Below are positions 44,686 to 53,522 of a stretch of DNA of 64,000 nucleotides, piece after piece. A program made the position numbers and the translations under genes. The notes beneath the pieces were generated by a model, which was not told the DNA's origin, did not search any database, and saw only the letters and a program-made list of their open reading frames with translations. The DNA is from Alphaproteobacteria bacterium (GTDB lineage Bacteria; Pseudomonadota; Alphaproteobacteria; Micavibrionales; Micavibrionaceae). The DNA lies in contig JAUIIA010000003.1 in NCBI GenBank assembly GCA_030432025.1, forward strand, positions 124,001-188,000, read 5' to 3'. Numbering within the stretch: the stretch's first letter is position 1; each line of letters starts with the position of its first letter.

Positions 44686-45843
44686 TTACGCACCCGTTGC
44701 AGATGATAGCAACAGATAGTGACGGCGGTCGATAACACCGTTTTCATATTCGATCTCGGCAGAGCGCTGCATGGTTTGGCCGTACTGGTTAATCATACGT
44801 TGAATTTCGTTTGGCCATTCCGTGAAATCCATATCCATCAGTTTTTCCCGCACTTCATCGGGGAACTTCATCCACTCACGTACACCGCACCGTCCGCCGC
44901 CTTCACGCGGTACAAGCGCCTGTGTTACGACCAAACGCAATGTTTCCATCAGCGCAATCGCTCGCTCTTCACGTTCACTCATGTCATAGCTTGAAAGCAT
45001 ACGCTGGATAGTGTTGGCAACGCCCATCGTGTGCGTGGTGGTGTAAACCGCGTGACCTGTCTGCGAAGCTTCAATCGAAGCGTTAATCGTTTCCTTATCT
45101 CGTGATTCCCCCACCAGAATGATCTCAGGCTTACGGCGAAGCGCGTTTCTTACACCATGCGCAAAGTCGGGCAAGTGGCGCGGGATCTCACTCTGGGAAA
45201 CAAGCGATCGCGGACTTTGAATAGTATCGTACGTATATTCGATCGGCGCTTCGTATGTCAGCATCTTGCCGCACCCTTCCGGGCGTTCCAGCAAATAACG
45301 GTTTCCGGCCGCCAACAACGTGGATTTACCCGAACCGGTCGGTCCGGTGACAACCACCAGCCCCTGACGTGGTGCCCATGCATCGACGATCTCTTCCTCA
45401 ATGCCCAAATCCTTGAACGTCGGCGGTTCACTTGGAAGCACACGCATTGTGATCTGTGCCGCGTCACGGCCCTTCGACAGGACAGCGGTAATGTTCACAC
45501 GAAAACGGATACGGGTGTAACGGTCAGGACGAATCTCGTACGAAACGTCGAGGTCACGACCGGATGCAAGGCGTGCCAGCGCTTCCGGTCCGTAAATCTT
45601 GGACAGGAAAACGGCCATATCGGCAGCATCAATATTGCGGAAAGTGCCCGGATACAAAACACCGTGAATTTCGTTATAAATCGGGCGGTCGCTTTGAATG
45701 GTAACGTCGGATGAATTTTGCTTCACGCACCACAATAGGCACGGATCTATCATTTCCTCGGTAAACCGGTCGGGTTCATCGGGCCATGTTTCCGCAAAGT
45801 TGTCCTCAGGTTTGAGGAGGCTTATCGGTTTGCGGGCTTCCAT
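44686..45843 (-). CDS. dotB: Type IVB secretion ATPase DotB
   Basis: 385 residues, a PilT/VirB11-like ATPase. Walker A VVTGPTGSGKSTLL near residue 180, Asp box ITMRVLPSEPP before it, Walker B EIILVGESRDKETI and the His box TGHAVYTTTHTMG. DotB docks on DotO at the cytoplasmic face. Start overlaps the end of dotC by 22 bp, so translation is coupled. Order dotD-dotC-dotB matches Legionella. Confidence 0.96.
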   Translation of the reverse strand: MEARKPISLLKPEDNFAETWPDEPDRFTEEMIDPCLLWCVKQNSSDVTIQSDRPIYNEIHGVLYPGTFRNIDAADMAVFLSKIYGPEALARLASGRDLDVSYEIRPDRYTRIRFRVNITAVLSKGRDAAQITMRVLPSEPPTFKDLGIEEEIVDAWAPRQGLVVVTGPTGSGKSTLLAAGNRYLLERPEGCGKMLTYEAPIEYTYDTIQSPRSLVSQSEIPRHLPDFAHGVRNALRRKPEIILVGESRDKETINASIEASQTGHAVYTTTHTMGVANTIQRMLSSYDMSEREERAIALMETLRLVVTQALVPREGGGRCGVREWMKFPDEVREKLMDMDFTEWPNEIQRMINQYGQTMQRSAEIEYENGVIDRRHYLLLSSATGA

Positions 45844-46661
45844 TGCTCCGATCCTGTTATCAACTCGGGTACACCTGTGATTTGAACGGCACGGTCCCCG
45901 ACACGCATTTCCAGACCATCTCCGGTAATTCCGCGATCAACCTGCAGCGCGTATGGCTGTGAAACCATACCTTGCGACAGTAATGTACGGTAACGGATCA
46001 TGCCTTCGTAATCGGCGACTAAAACGCTCAAATCTTCTTCAAAAATCTCATTGGCTTGACGAATGCCCTCTTCCCAACCGCGTGAGACCAATTTGATCCA
46101 GAGTTCGCGCTCTTCCTCGTCTTCAGGACGTAAGATATCGGGTGGTTCCTCAACTGTACCCCATTCACGCTCCAGATATGTGCGCCATGTCCGCGGTGCG
46201 GAGACAATGCGCGCATTGTTGACGATGTGGAAAATACGGTCGGACACAGCAGCTTGTTGACCATCTGATTCGATCAACATCGCATTAATTGATTCGCTAA
46301 TGATTGGCGGTTCGATCAAAAGACCGGAAGGCGCAGCAATCAAAAGTTGGCTGAAGTCAAAAACACGGTCCAGATAGCGGCCACGCGTCTCTAATTCTTT
46401 ACGGATGTGGTAAGAGCGCCAGGCCAGACCACCACGGGCACCCAGTGAAATAGCAGCTTCTTTTATGGCGTCGCGACGGATATCCAGCGGCAAGCCATCA
46501 TTTTCAACCAGAGTATTTTCTTTTTCCAGAGTTTGCAGCTCGACCAGACTTGGTGGAACCGGCGGAGTATCTTGTGCAAGTGCAGGCACGGAAACAGCAA
46601 TCACGGAGCATGCCGCAAGGCTTAGTAAAGAATGCCTGAATTTACGCATTGGGCCGAACAT
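45822..46661 (-). CDS. dotC: DotC core-complex protein
   Basis: 279 residues from ATG 46661; GTG at 46670 is in frame but AGGTG favours the ATG. The body (AAISLGARGGLAWRSYHIRKE; SGLLIEPPIISESINAM; GWEEGIRQANEIFEEDL) is DotC. Legionella DotC is a lipoprotein that helps place DotH in the outer membrane. Here the signal region reads SLAACSVIAVSVPALAQ: a Cys is present but hydrophobic residues continue, and a signal-peptidase I site (ALA-Q) follows, so lipidation is doubtful. It is 9 bp after dotD and overlaps dotB. Confidence 0.93.
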   Translation of the reverse strand: MFGPMRKFRHSLLSLAACSVIAVSVPALAQDTPPVPPSLVELQTLEKENTLVENDGLPLDIRRDAIKEAAISLGARGGLAWRSYHIRKELETRGRYLDRVFDFSQLLIAAPSGLLIEPPIISESINAMLIESDGQQAAVSDRIFHIVNNARIVSAPRTWRTYLEREWGTVEEPPDILRPEDEEERELWIKLVSRGWEEGIRQANEIFEEDLSVLVADYEGMIRYRTLLSQGMVSQPYALQVDRGITGDGLEMRVGDRAVQITGVPELITGSEQWKPANR

Positions 46662-46670
46662 GGAAAACAC

Positions 46671-47186
46671 CTACCCGCCTATGCCTGTATTGGGTGGATA
46701 ATGAATTTCGACGACACGGCTCTGGCTGTCGACTTTGACATCGCCGCGTACACCGAGTTGCAGACCGATATCACGCAAAACGTCGATAACCGGACGGTTT
46801 TCGATATCGAGAGAGATGACAACAGGAACAGGCGGCGGTGTGCCGATCGTCAGGAAGTCATAGCTCGCACGCTCGGCCAGTGATTCTGTAATGGGTTCGA
46901 CGGGGCCGATCCAGCTGACGGTTACGGCGCGGCGTAATTCGGCAGGCGCATCACCGACAGGACCGATATTCGTTGCGGGTGTACGTTGTGATTCGATTGC
47001 CGCCAGTGTTTGCAGCGCGTTGGACGCGCGGTCGGCAGCTGTGGCCAGCATTGCGCTCACCGTATCGGGGGCGGCAACAACTTGCGGTGTATCGTTACTA
47101 TGTTTTTGAATGTTTGAGCATGCACCCGCTCCAAGTACTAAAACACAGAGTGAAACACGCGAAAAATGAGACAGTATTACGGACAT
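46671..47186 (-). CDS. dotD: DotD outer-membrane lipoprotein
   Basis: 171 residues. LCVLVLGAGACSN is a clear lipobox. The C-terminal half (PVVISLDIENRPVIDVLRDIGLQLGVRGDVKV) is the secretin-N0-like domain of DotD. DotD with DotC inserts DotH in the outer membrane. It is first in the dotD-dotC-dotB run, with a 167-bp gap to the transglycosylase gene. Confidence 0.92.
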   Translation of the reverse strand: MSVILSHFSRVSLCVLVLGAGACSNIQKHSNDTPQVVAAPDTVSAMLATAADRASNALQTLAAIESQRTPATNIGPVGDAPAELRRAVTVSWIGPVEPITESLAERASYDFLTIGTPPPVPVVISLDIENRPVIDVLRDIGLQLGVRGDVKVDSQSRVVEIHYPPNTGIGG

Positions 47187-47353
47187 AATTATACTAGGCC
47201 TAATGTTAGAACGCGTTGCGTCGCGGTCGTTTGCAAACTAATTTAAGCATTAAAACAACACAACACCGAAATCAAGGTTAGCGGCTTCATTAAACCACTG
47301 CAATCCTTACTAGCAAGCAGCCCCAAAACTGCCCACAGGCATTGTGTGTAAAG

Positions 47354-47770
47354 CTATTGTTTGGCCTTGATTAAGCCATTCTGCCGCATGATGTCAATGA
47401 CTCGCCCTTTATACTTCGTGCCATGCACGGGCGTGCGGGAATGGTAATGGGCGATGGCCTGCGACAGGCTGCCCGTTTCATTGAGGTGGCTTTTGAAGAT
47501 CCATGCTGCAACTCCGACATTGGTGCAGGCATCGTCACGCACCCATTTGCGGGCGGTTTCTTCGCTCACCCCCCAGCGTTTAGCGAGGTCCGGCATCCAG
47601 ATTGTATTGATTTGCATCGGGCCCAGATCATAAGAGCCGTTAGTATTGCGCACTTCCTGACCGACTTTTCCGCCTTCTGCCTTATATATGCCGACAAGCA
47701 CGGCGGGCGGAACGGAATATGTTTGTGAAGCAAGCATGAGACATGCAGCGAGGACTTTACTGGCGGCCAT
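47354..47770 (-). CDS. VirB1-like lytic transglycosylase
   Basis: 138 residues. A short N-terminal hydrophobic segment (signal) leads into an SLT-type goose-lysozyme fold: VLVGIYKAEGGKVGQ with catalytic Glu, NGSYDLGPMQINTIW and NVGVAAWIFKSHL. Such small enzymes open peptidoglycan for type IV systems (VirB1; IncI plasmids carry similar ones). GGGAAG precedes the ATG. Located just upstream of dotD. MltA at 18991 is a different family. Confidence 0.9.
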   Translation of the reverse strand: MAASKVLAACLMLASQTYSVPPAVLVGIYKAEGGKVGQEVRNTNGSYDLGPMQINTIWMPDLAKRWGVSEETARKWVRDDACTNVGVAAWIFKSHLNETGSLSQAIAHYHSRTPVHGTKYKGRVIDIMRQNGLIKAKQ

Positions 47771-47857
47771 TATTCTTCCCTAAAATACGCAAATAACTCT
47801 TACCATTATAAAATGCGCTCTTTTGAATTTTCAAGCTTTTGTGGTGGCTGATGCGCT

Positions 47858-49210
47858 TTAATCACCCTTCTTGAAGAAGCTCATGGGCCCGCCGCCTGCT
47901 TGGCCTTGATCGCCGCTTTCCTCTTCGCCTTGTTGTTCTTGGGGTTGTTCCTGAGGCTGCTCTTGTGGCGGAACGGGCGGCTGTGCCGGTGGAGCAGCAG
48001 GAGGCGGTTGTTGTGCCTGTTCTGTTGGCGGCGGCGTAGCGGGTTGCGCAGGGGGCTGTGTCTCCGCAGGGGGAGGTTGCACAGGCGGTGCTGCAGGTGC
48101 AGAGCTTTGGTCGCCTCCCTCCGGTTTTTTGGCAAACATAGACATCGGGTTTGCGCCCGCCCCTGCTCCGGCTTGATCGGTGGGCGGTGGAGATGTTGGC
48201 GGCGCGGCTGGTGGTGTAGCGGGTTGCGCAGGGGGCTGTGTCTCCGCAGGGGGAGGCTGCACAGGCGGTGCTGCGGGTGGCGGTGTAGTGGGTGGAGCCG
48301 CCGGGGGTTGAACAGGCGGCGCGGCAGGAGGAGCTGTTTGTTGTGGCGCTTCTGTCTGTGCGGCGGCTGTCGCTACAGCGGGACCTCCACTTGATCCTGC
48401 GGCTGCTTGGCTGCCGCCTTTTGGCGCCATTTTTGCGGCAAGGGCTTCCATCATAGCTGTACGCATATCGAAAGCTTTCCATACGGCATCGATACTGACC
48501 GATGTCGCGGCATCCTGATCCATGCCTGTTGCTTTTTCTGTTTCGGCTTTATGGCAGGCGCTGTAGAGCTGGCACAAGGCGCGTACGAATCCAAGCTCGA
48601 TCAGCTTTTGTACGCCTTCATCATTTTCGTTCGGCAGCAGCGTCTCGCGTAATTCAACGGATTTTTTCACAATGCGGTCGCTGACATCCATAATCAGCTT
48701 CGCCTCGCCCTGCCCGAACGGGAATTGTGCAATGGCATCCACTACGGGAATAAAGGCCTGCATGTACTGTATTTGTGTCTGGTATGCGTCACCCGCTTGC
48801 CCCTTGGCTTCCAGATTTTGCAAACGCTCTATGGTTTGCGGTGTCGGTGCAAAATTATCCGAAAATGTCAGAACGGCCTGCAGGGCAGCGGTAATTTTTT
48901 TGATTTCCGCGCTTTCGGGAACGCGCTTGCGGTGTGCGTATTCTCCGGCAACCAGTGGGCCGGCCAATCCGGCCAGTGCAACACGCAATGTATCGTCTTG
49001 TGCCTGCGCGGGATCGATCTGCATCATCTGGCCCAGCTCAATACTGGCTTCGACGGTCTTGCCCAGCAACGTCGCCATGGTCTGCGCTTCATTTTGCGGA
49101 TTATCCTGTCCGGGCGGTGCGGCATCCGTAATAGCGGTCATCAGCGGTGCCCCGATCGTCTCCAGAATGCGCAGGAGATAGTCCGCTTTTTTATCTGATG
49201 AAGGATCCAT
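47858..49210 (-). CDS. Unknown protein with long proline-rich repeat tail
   Basis: 450 residues, no signal peptide. A helical N-terminal domain (about 1-255; IELGQMMQIDPAQAQ) contains a conserved-looking Cys pair near LCQLYSACHK. Residues about 275-430 are Pro/Gln/Ala repeats, with APPVQPPPAETQPPAQP occurring twice. Two short related motifs, NPMSMFAKKPEGGD in the middle and GPMSFFKKGD at the extreme C-terminus, bracket the tail. It lies between dsb-like and transglycosylase genes. It may be a linker or a substrate with terminal signal, but function is unknown. Confidence 0.7.
   Translation of the reverse strand: MDPSSDKKADYLLRILETIGAPLMTAITDAAPPGQDNPQNEAQTMATLLGKTVEASIELGQMMQIDPAQAQDDTLRVALAGLAGPLVAGEYAHRKRVPESAEIKKITAALQAVLTFSDNFAPTPQTIERLQNLEAKGQAGDAYQTQIQYMQAFIPVVDAIAQFPFGQGEAKLIMDVSDRIVKKSVELRETLLPNENDEGVQKLIELGFVRALCQLYSACHKAETEKATGMDQDAATSVSIDAVWKAFDMRTAMMEALAAKMAPKGGSQAAAGSSGGPAVATAAAQTEAPQQTAPPAAPPVQPPAAPPTTPPPAAPPVQPPPAETQPPAQPATPPAAPPTSPPPTDQAGAGAGANPMSMFAKKPEGGDQSSAPAAPPVQPPPAETQPPAQPATPPPTEQAQQPPPAAPPAQPPVPPQEQPQEQPQEQQGEEESGDQGQAGGGPMSFFKKGD
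48036..48094 (-). repeat. 59-bp direct repeat, copy 1 (period 180 bp)
   Basis: Matches 48216-48274 at 58 of 59 positions (one T/C difference at 48077/48257). In frame, encoding the repeated Pro-rich unit. Exact 180-bp offset gives a 60-residue duplication. Confidence 0.9.
48216..48274 (-). repeat. 59-bp direct repeat, copy 2 (period 180 bp)
   Basis: Second copy of the proline-rich coding repeat; see copy 1 at 48036. Near identity indicates a recent duplication. Confidence 0.9.
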
Positions 49211-49308
49211 GGATGAATAAGGCTCCGGCTGACAATGTTACTTCCGCGTATAGCGTGCAAAATCAATTACACCAATACAAGTATACGGTGGATTAGAGGG
49301 GCGGGACA

Positions 49309-49329
49309 AGGGCCGTTAATGGCGGCCCT
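49309..49329. other. Perfect 7-bp stem hairpin downstream of dsb-like gene
   Basis: AGGGCCG, loop of 7, CGGCCCT. It lies after the minus-strand dsb-like gene, but no T-run follows on either strand. It may be a processing or weak termination hairpin. Confidence 0.35.
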
Positions 49330-49354
49330 CATTTTCATGCTCAATTTAAAATTA

Positions 49355-50215
49355 TTATCCGGCACCAGCGATGTCGGAAATCACGCTCTGTGTGTTTTGC
49401 GGCTTACCGCGTATCAGTTTAACGCTGCCGTCACGGCCACGATAAATAATCATCGGTGTGACGTTGAATTTCCATGACTGCATTATAGCCAGATTACGCT
49501 GCACGCCTTGCTGGTTGATTTCGGATTTTGCAGGCAAGGCAGTTTCATCACCGGCCATGTGGTTCATCCAACGCTCTTCAGGGTTCGGCGTAGCGATCAG
49601 GAACGCCGCCTGTGCGCGGGTTTCTTCACGAAAACCTACAGGGATCAGACGTAATTGGAGCTGTCCGTTATCCAGATAGCCACTACTTTTCAGCTCCTGA
49701 ATAAAGTTATGGCAGTGTGGACATTGTGGGTCGATGAAGCTGTACATCACAGGGGCACCGGGCTTGCCAAGTGCAACCCAGTTACTCTGTTCGATATCGG
49801 CGAACATTTTTTCGGCCGGTGTTTTGAACTCGAAAGGCTGTTCTGCGGGTGTTTCATTAGCTGTCGGGAATTCCGCCAGAGTATCAAGCAACGTATCCCC
49901 TTGGGAACGCAGGCGCTGTACTTGCTGAACGGTTACAAGCTTACCGTCTTTGTCGAACATGACACCCATAACAAAGGCGCTTTGATCGGGTAGGACGTAG
50001 AAATATTGTTCCACACCGTTTTTGATGGTGAGCCATGCATCCATGCCGTTGTCCTTACCCAGATAGCGGATCTGCGCACCTTCATTGACCAGGTTTTCAA
50101 TCGGCACCGGCAATTTCGGCAAAGGATCGGCGGGCTGAGAATTCGCAGGCAATGCGATGAATACAGCAACAAGGCTGAATACGCCCAGAAATGAAAAGAA
50201 GTGAAAACGGCTCAT
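49355..50215 (-). CDS. DsbC/DsbG-like periplasmic thiol oxidoreductase
   Basis: 286 residues. A signal peptide (cleavage near ALPANSQ) is followed by a region like the DsbC dimerisation domain (LTIKNGVEQYFYVLPDQ) and a thioredoxin fold with active site DPQCPHCHNF and the cis-Pro loop NVTPMIIY. CPHC is the DsbA-type dipeptide in a DsbC/DsbG-like frame. IncI and other type IV clusters often carry such proteins. It could fold cysteine-containing parts of the apparatus, including the trio with its Cys-rich segments. AAAGGA precedes the start. Confidence 0.82.
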   Translation of the reverse strand: MSRFHFFSFLGVFSLVAVFIALPANSQPADPLPKLPVPIENLVNEGAQIRYLGKDNGMDAWLTIKNGVEQYFYVLPDQSAFVMGVMFDKDGKLVTVQQVQRLRSQGDTLLDTLAEFPTANETPAEQPFEFKTPAEKMFADIEQSNWVALGKPGAPVMYSFIDPQCPHCHNFIQELKSSGYLDNGQLQLRLIPVGFREETRAQAAFLIATPNPEERWMNHMAGDETALPAKSEINQQGVQRNLAIMQSWKFNVTPMIIYRGRDGSVKLIRGKPQNTQSVISDIAGAG

Positions 50216-50296
50216 TAAGTGGTCCTTTCTTGAGTCTTAAAAGCAGCGCATAATTAAGTTTAACCCGTATATACGCATAAAATCTACCGCGTGTTT

Positions 50297-51532
50297 CTAC
50301 AAAAATAGGGTCAGGATGCCGGTATATCCATACAGACGCGCTTTATTAATTTCGCCACCTGCATAAAAGCCCGTCAGCGGAACATCTCCGATAATTTCAT
50401 GAATCAGCTGCATCTCGTTCTTGCTGCCGTCTTCGAATTCATTAAATGCCCGTGCGGCACATGAAATATAGATCGCACCTTTTGGCTCGAAGCTTCCGGT
50501 TTCTTTCTGCACGCGCTCGCGCAGCTCCAGTAATTGTGCGCTTAAATCCTCATAAACGCTGTCATGATCACGATACACAAACATCACACGGTCGCCGTTG
50601 GATACGTGCTGTGAAATCACGACCGCATTATCGTCGTTATTAATGCCGATGATATTGCGCACCAGAAAGTCATTCTGGTCGGATTCGGAAACGGGCAGGG
50701 CCGCGTGGACTTCCCCTTTAATCAGACTGTGAAAATCTTCGGGCAATTGCTGCGGATCATCCAACGCGGTATCGGGTACCTGAATCGTATCCGGATCACG
50801 ATCGATTTTCTTGATCACCATGGAGCGCAAATCGTCTTCGAACACTTCCAGTGCCTCACGGTCATTAAGTGTGTGAATTTCATGACCGTCGCATTTCGTG
50901 ATGGTATGTGTCATCCCGATAGGCGTACACCCCTGTGACAAGGTGCTGGCGACTTTTACCGATTGTGAAAACACGGCGCCGCATAGACCGCCGCTATAAA
51001 GGCCGCCTGCAAATTGGGCATGGTTTTTACGCGAGGATGTCAGCCCGCCGATCATGAAGCCGCTGCATTGCGATTCCAGCATTCGGATCGTCTGCGCCGG
51101 ATCTTCTTCGGACATCGGATCGCCCGTTGTCATCACCAGCATCGGATCATTGTCGTCCAGCCATGCCTGTAAACATTCTGCGGCCTTCTCGGGGTCCTGA
51201 TTAATTGGTGGGAAAAGGCAAAAGTCCTTTTCATCGAATTTGCCGACCATGGCAGAGATTGCGGGCTTATCAATATAACTTTGTCCGTTGGCACAAATAC
51301 CGATACCGATCCCGCCGACCCAGTTTTCGATATTCAACACTGATTTAAACAGGTTCAGAATGCTTTCCGCATCCTCTGCCAGCATGTCGGATATATAAAG
51401 GAAGCCGAAATTGAAACTGTCCTCGGCGGTTTTGGCCTCACTCAAGTCTTCCAGCACTATCTTGGCCACTTCGCGCCAGTCATTACCTGTCGCGGCCGCG
51501 GATGCAAATTGGGAAGAACTGAAATAAGTCAT
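50297..51532 (-). CDS. FIST-domain sensory protein
   Basis: 411 residues from ATG 51532 (AAAGG about eleven bases ahead; an in-frame upstream TTG lacks one). FIST_N (CSGFMIGGLTSSRKNHAQF; GAVFSQSVKVAS) is followed by FIST_C (GVMFVYRDHDSV-like segment; GAIYISCAARAFNEFEDGSK; GFYAGGEI), the module that binds small ligands, perhaps amino acids. No kinase or methyl-accepting part is fused, so it acts as a stand-alone sensor or through a partner. Last gene upstream of secretion arm 2; membership in the system is not established. Confidence 0.85.
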   Translation of the reverse strand: MTYFSSSQFASAAATGNDWREVAKIVLEDLSEAKTAEDSFNFGFLYISDMLAEDAESILNLFKSVLNIENWVGGIGIGICANGQSYIDKPAISAMVGKFDEKDFCLFPPINQDPEKAAECLQAWLDDNDPMLVMTTGDPMSEEDPAQTIRMLESQCSGFMIGGLTSSRKNHAQFAGGLYSGGLCGAVFSQSVKVASTLSQGCTPIGMTHTITKCDGHEIHTLNDREALEVFEDDLRSMVIKKIDRDPDTIQVPDTALDDPQQLPEDFHSLIKGEVHAALPVSESDQNDFLVRNIIGINNDDNAVVISQHVSNGDRVMFVYRDHDSVYEDLSAQLLELRERVQKETGSFEPKGAIYISCAARAFNEFEDGSKNEMQLIHEIIGDVPLTGFYAGGEINKARLYGYTGILTLFL

Positions 51533-51744
51533 ATAATTACGCACCTTTAGCAATACTTGAAACTAAGTATATGCTGTATAGCTCTTAAAGAAAGGGGTTT
51601 CTCAAAAACTGCCGATTTTGAACAAAAAATGTTGGAAATTCCACGGTTGCGGCTATGTACGATTCTCACCGAAAACCTTTGAAATGTGGTATAATAAAGC
51701 CTATATACCTTGTATATCGTTTATTGATAAGGAGTTATAAAACA

Positions 51745-52461
51745 ATGAACACAGACCGTTTCCAAACCACCCAAGTCCGCACGCGCGAGATTGACGAAGG
51801 TTTGCGGCAACATATGAACAGCATCTACACCAAGATGACAGCAGGCGTACTTGTGACGGCCCTTGTTGCTTGGGTCGTGGGTAGTTCACCACTTCTATTG
51901 CAGCTTTTCCTCGGTGGGCCACAGGCATATATTGTCATGTTCGCACCGCTGGCGATTGTATGGTTCGGCTTCCGTCCCGATACAATGAAACTGAGCACGC
52001 TGACAGGAGTGTTCTTCTTGCTTTCCGCCCTATACGGGATCAGCTTTGCCTCGATCGCTGTTGCGGTATCGAATAACCCTGAATTTGGCGTGATTGTGGC
52101 GAAAGCCTTCTTCATTGCCGCAGGTATGTTTGCGGGCGTTAGCGTCTTTGGTTACACAACCAAAGCAGATCTGACACCGATCCGCACATTCGCTGCTATG
52201 GCCATCTGGGGTGTAATCATCGCCGGTGTTCTGAATATGTTTCTATTCCAGAGCAGCATGATGGACACAGTAATCTCGATGGTGAGCATTCCGCTCTTTG
52301 CCGGTATTACAGCATGGCAAACACAGGACATGCGTCGCATGTACTCACCGAATGCTCCAAAAGAGTTTATGCAACGTTATGCATGGGCTGCTGCTTTGAC
52401 GCTCTATATCAGTTTCATCGCGATGTTTTCACACATCCTGAATTTGATGAGCCAGCGTTAA
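51745..52461 (+). CDS. Bax inhibitor-1/YccA family membrane protein
   Basis: 238 residues from ATG 51745 with AAGGAG ahead; the frame extends upstream but without a site. Seven hydrophobic segments follow a cytoplasmic N-terminus; YTKMTAGVLVTALVAW and the C-terminal AAALTLYISFIAMFSHILNLM are family hallmarks. Family members are channel-like proteins for Ca2+/H+ in bacteria. Followed by a strong terminator. Function in this organism not known. Confidence 0.92.
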   Translation: MNTDRFQTTQVRTREIDEGLRQHMNSIYTKMTAGVLVTALVAWVVGSSPLLLQLFLGGPQAYIVMFAPLAIVWFGFRPDTMKLSTLTGVFFLLSALYGISFASIAVAVSNNPEFGVIVAKAFFIAAGMFAGVSVFGYTTKADLTPIRTFAAMAIWGVIIAGVLNMFLFQSSMMDTVISMVSIPLFAGITAWQTQDMRRMYSPNAPKEFMQRYAWAAALTLYISFIAMFSHILNLMSQR

Positions 52462-52485
52462 GTCTAAAGCTTTAATTCTTTCAAA

Positions 52486-52515
52486 AACGCCGGGCTGACT
52501 GTCCGGCGTTTTTTT
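52486..52515 (+). terminator. Intrinsic terminator after the Bax inhibitor gene
   Basis: AACGCCGG, 9-base loop, CCGGCGTT then seven T: a perfect 8-bp stem with U-tract. Confidence 0.92.
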
Positions 52516-52591
52516 ATGCGCTGCAATACGATTGTATTGGATTGGGCAAAGTGCTTTTCGCGGCTATGCCGTTCAACGTATAATTAATGAC

Positions 52592-52831
52592 ATGAGTACT
52601 ATAAATGAAAATCTATATATCGCTGCGGGCCTCGAAACAGAAGAACAGGCGCTAAAGCCTTTAAAAACCCTCGAGGAGTTTGAACGAGAATATATAGAAA
52701 TGGTTGTATTCATTTGCCACGGCAATATCCCCAAGGCGGCTAGAATTCTTGATATCTCTCCATCGACGCTCTACCGGAAGTTCGCCGAGTGGAACAAAGA
52801 CAGCTCCAAAAAGATACGATCATCTGCATAA
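52592..52831 (+). CDS. Fis-type helix-turn-helix protein
   Basis: 79 residues from ATG 52592. The C-terminal half (VFICHGNIPKAARILDISPSTLYRKFAEWN) is a Fis-family DNA-binding helix-turn-helix, as at the end of NtrC-type regulators. There is no receiver or AAA+ domain, so this is a free HTH protein like stand-alone Fis-like factors of alphaproteobacteria. No strong Shine-Dalgarno is seen; the start is likely but not certain. Target genes unknown. Confidence 0.75.
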   Translation: MSTINENLYIAAGLETEEQALKPLKTLEEFEREYIEMVVFICHGNIPKAARILDISPSTLYRKFAEWNKDSSKKIRSSA

Positions 52832-52910
52832 ACGCGCTCACAGCGCTATTGACTCAAATTTCGCTTTTCTCTATTCCAGCTAAAGCACAATTTTTTTGGA
52901 GAGAAGAAAA

Positions 52911-53348
52911 ATGATCAATGAATTTAAAGAGTTTATCGCCCGCGGTAACGTTATGGACATGGCTGTCGGTATTATTATGGGTGCGGCCTTTACGGCAATT
53001 GTAACATCCATGGTTGGCGACCTGATTATGCCGATTATCGGTGTAGCGACCAGTGGCGTTGACTTTGCTGACTTGTACGTATCTTTGGACGGTGAAAGCT
53101 ATGCCAGCCTGAAAGCGGCTGAAGATGCAGGCGCGGCCGTAATCAAATACGGCGTATTCATCAATGCTGTCATCAACTTCCTGATCGTGGCGTTTGTTGT
53201 GTTTATGCTGATCAAGGGCGTGAACAACCTCAAACGTAAGCAGGAAGAAGCCCCCGCCGATGACAAACCTGCTCCTCCGCCTGCGGACATCGCATTGTTA
53301 ACGGAAATCCGTGACTTGTTGGCGAAAGAGAAGAAAAAAGCCGCTTAA
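52911..53348 (+). CDS. mscL: Large-conductance mechanosensitive channel
   Basis: 145 residues from ATG 52911, preceded by [33 protein letters not shown] is the N-terminal helix and TM1 of MscL, followed by the periplasmic loop, TM2 ([21 protein letters not shown]) and a cytoplasmic helix. It is a homopentameric channel that releases solutes on osmotic downshock. Followed by a terminator. Confidence 0.96.
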   Translation: MINEFKEFIARGNVMDMAVGIIMGAAFTAIVTSMVGDLIMPIIGVATSGVDFADLYVSLDGESYASLKAAEDAGAAVIKYGVFINAVINFLIVAFVVFMLIKGVNNLKRKQEEAPADDKPAPPPADIALLTEIRDLLAKEKKKAA

Positions 53349-53372
53349 GTAGCAGCGCTTTATAAAATTTCG

Positions 53373-53402
53373 AAAAGCGGGGCCGTGCGCCCCGTTTTTT
53401 TT
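53373..53402 (+). terminator. Intrinsic terminator after mscL
   Basis: CGGGGC, loop CGTGC, GCCCCG, then a long T-run, flanked upstream by A's that extend the stem. Confidence 0.9.
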
Positions 53403-53522
53403 ATGCTTGAAAACAGGCGAAGAAAACTTTAAACCTACCATTTCCTGATTACAGGCGGTCTTAACCAAGTTTACGCAGGTTAAACCACTAGAATTTGAAA
53501 CCAGTTTTCAAACTCGTAATAA

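Noticed and set aside
49309-49329. Intrinsic terminator after the dsb-like gene
   Set aside because: Stem is good but no T-run follows on either strand, so it is listed only as a hairpin.
22337-51553. Integrative conjugative element
   Set aside because: No relaxase, integrase, att repeats or plasmid maintenance genes are seen; base composition appears even with flanks. Could change with the genes outside the window.
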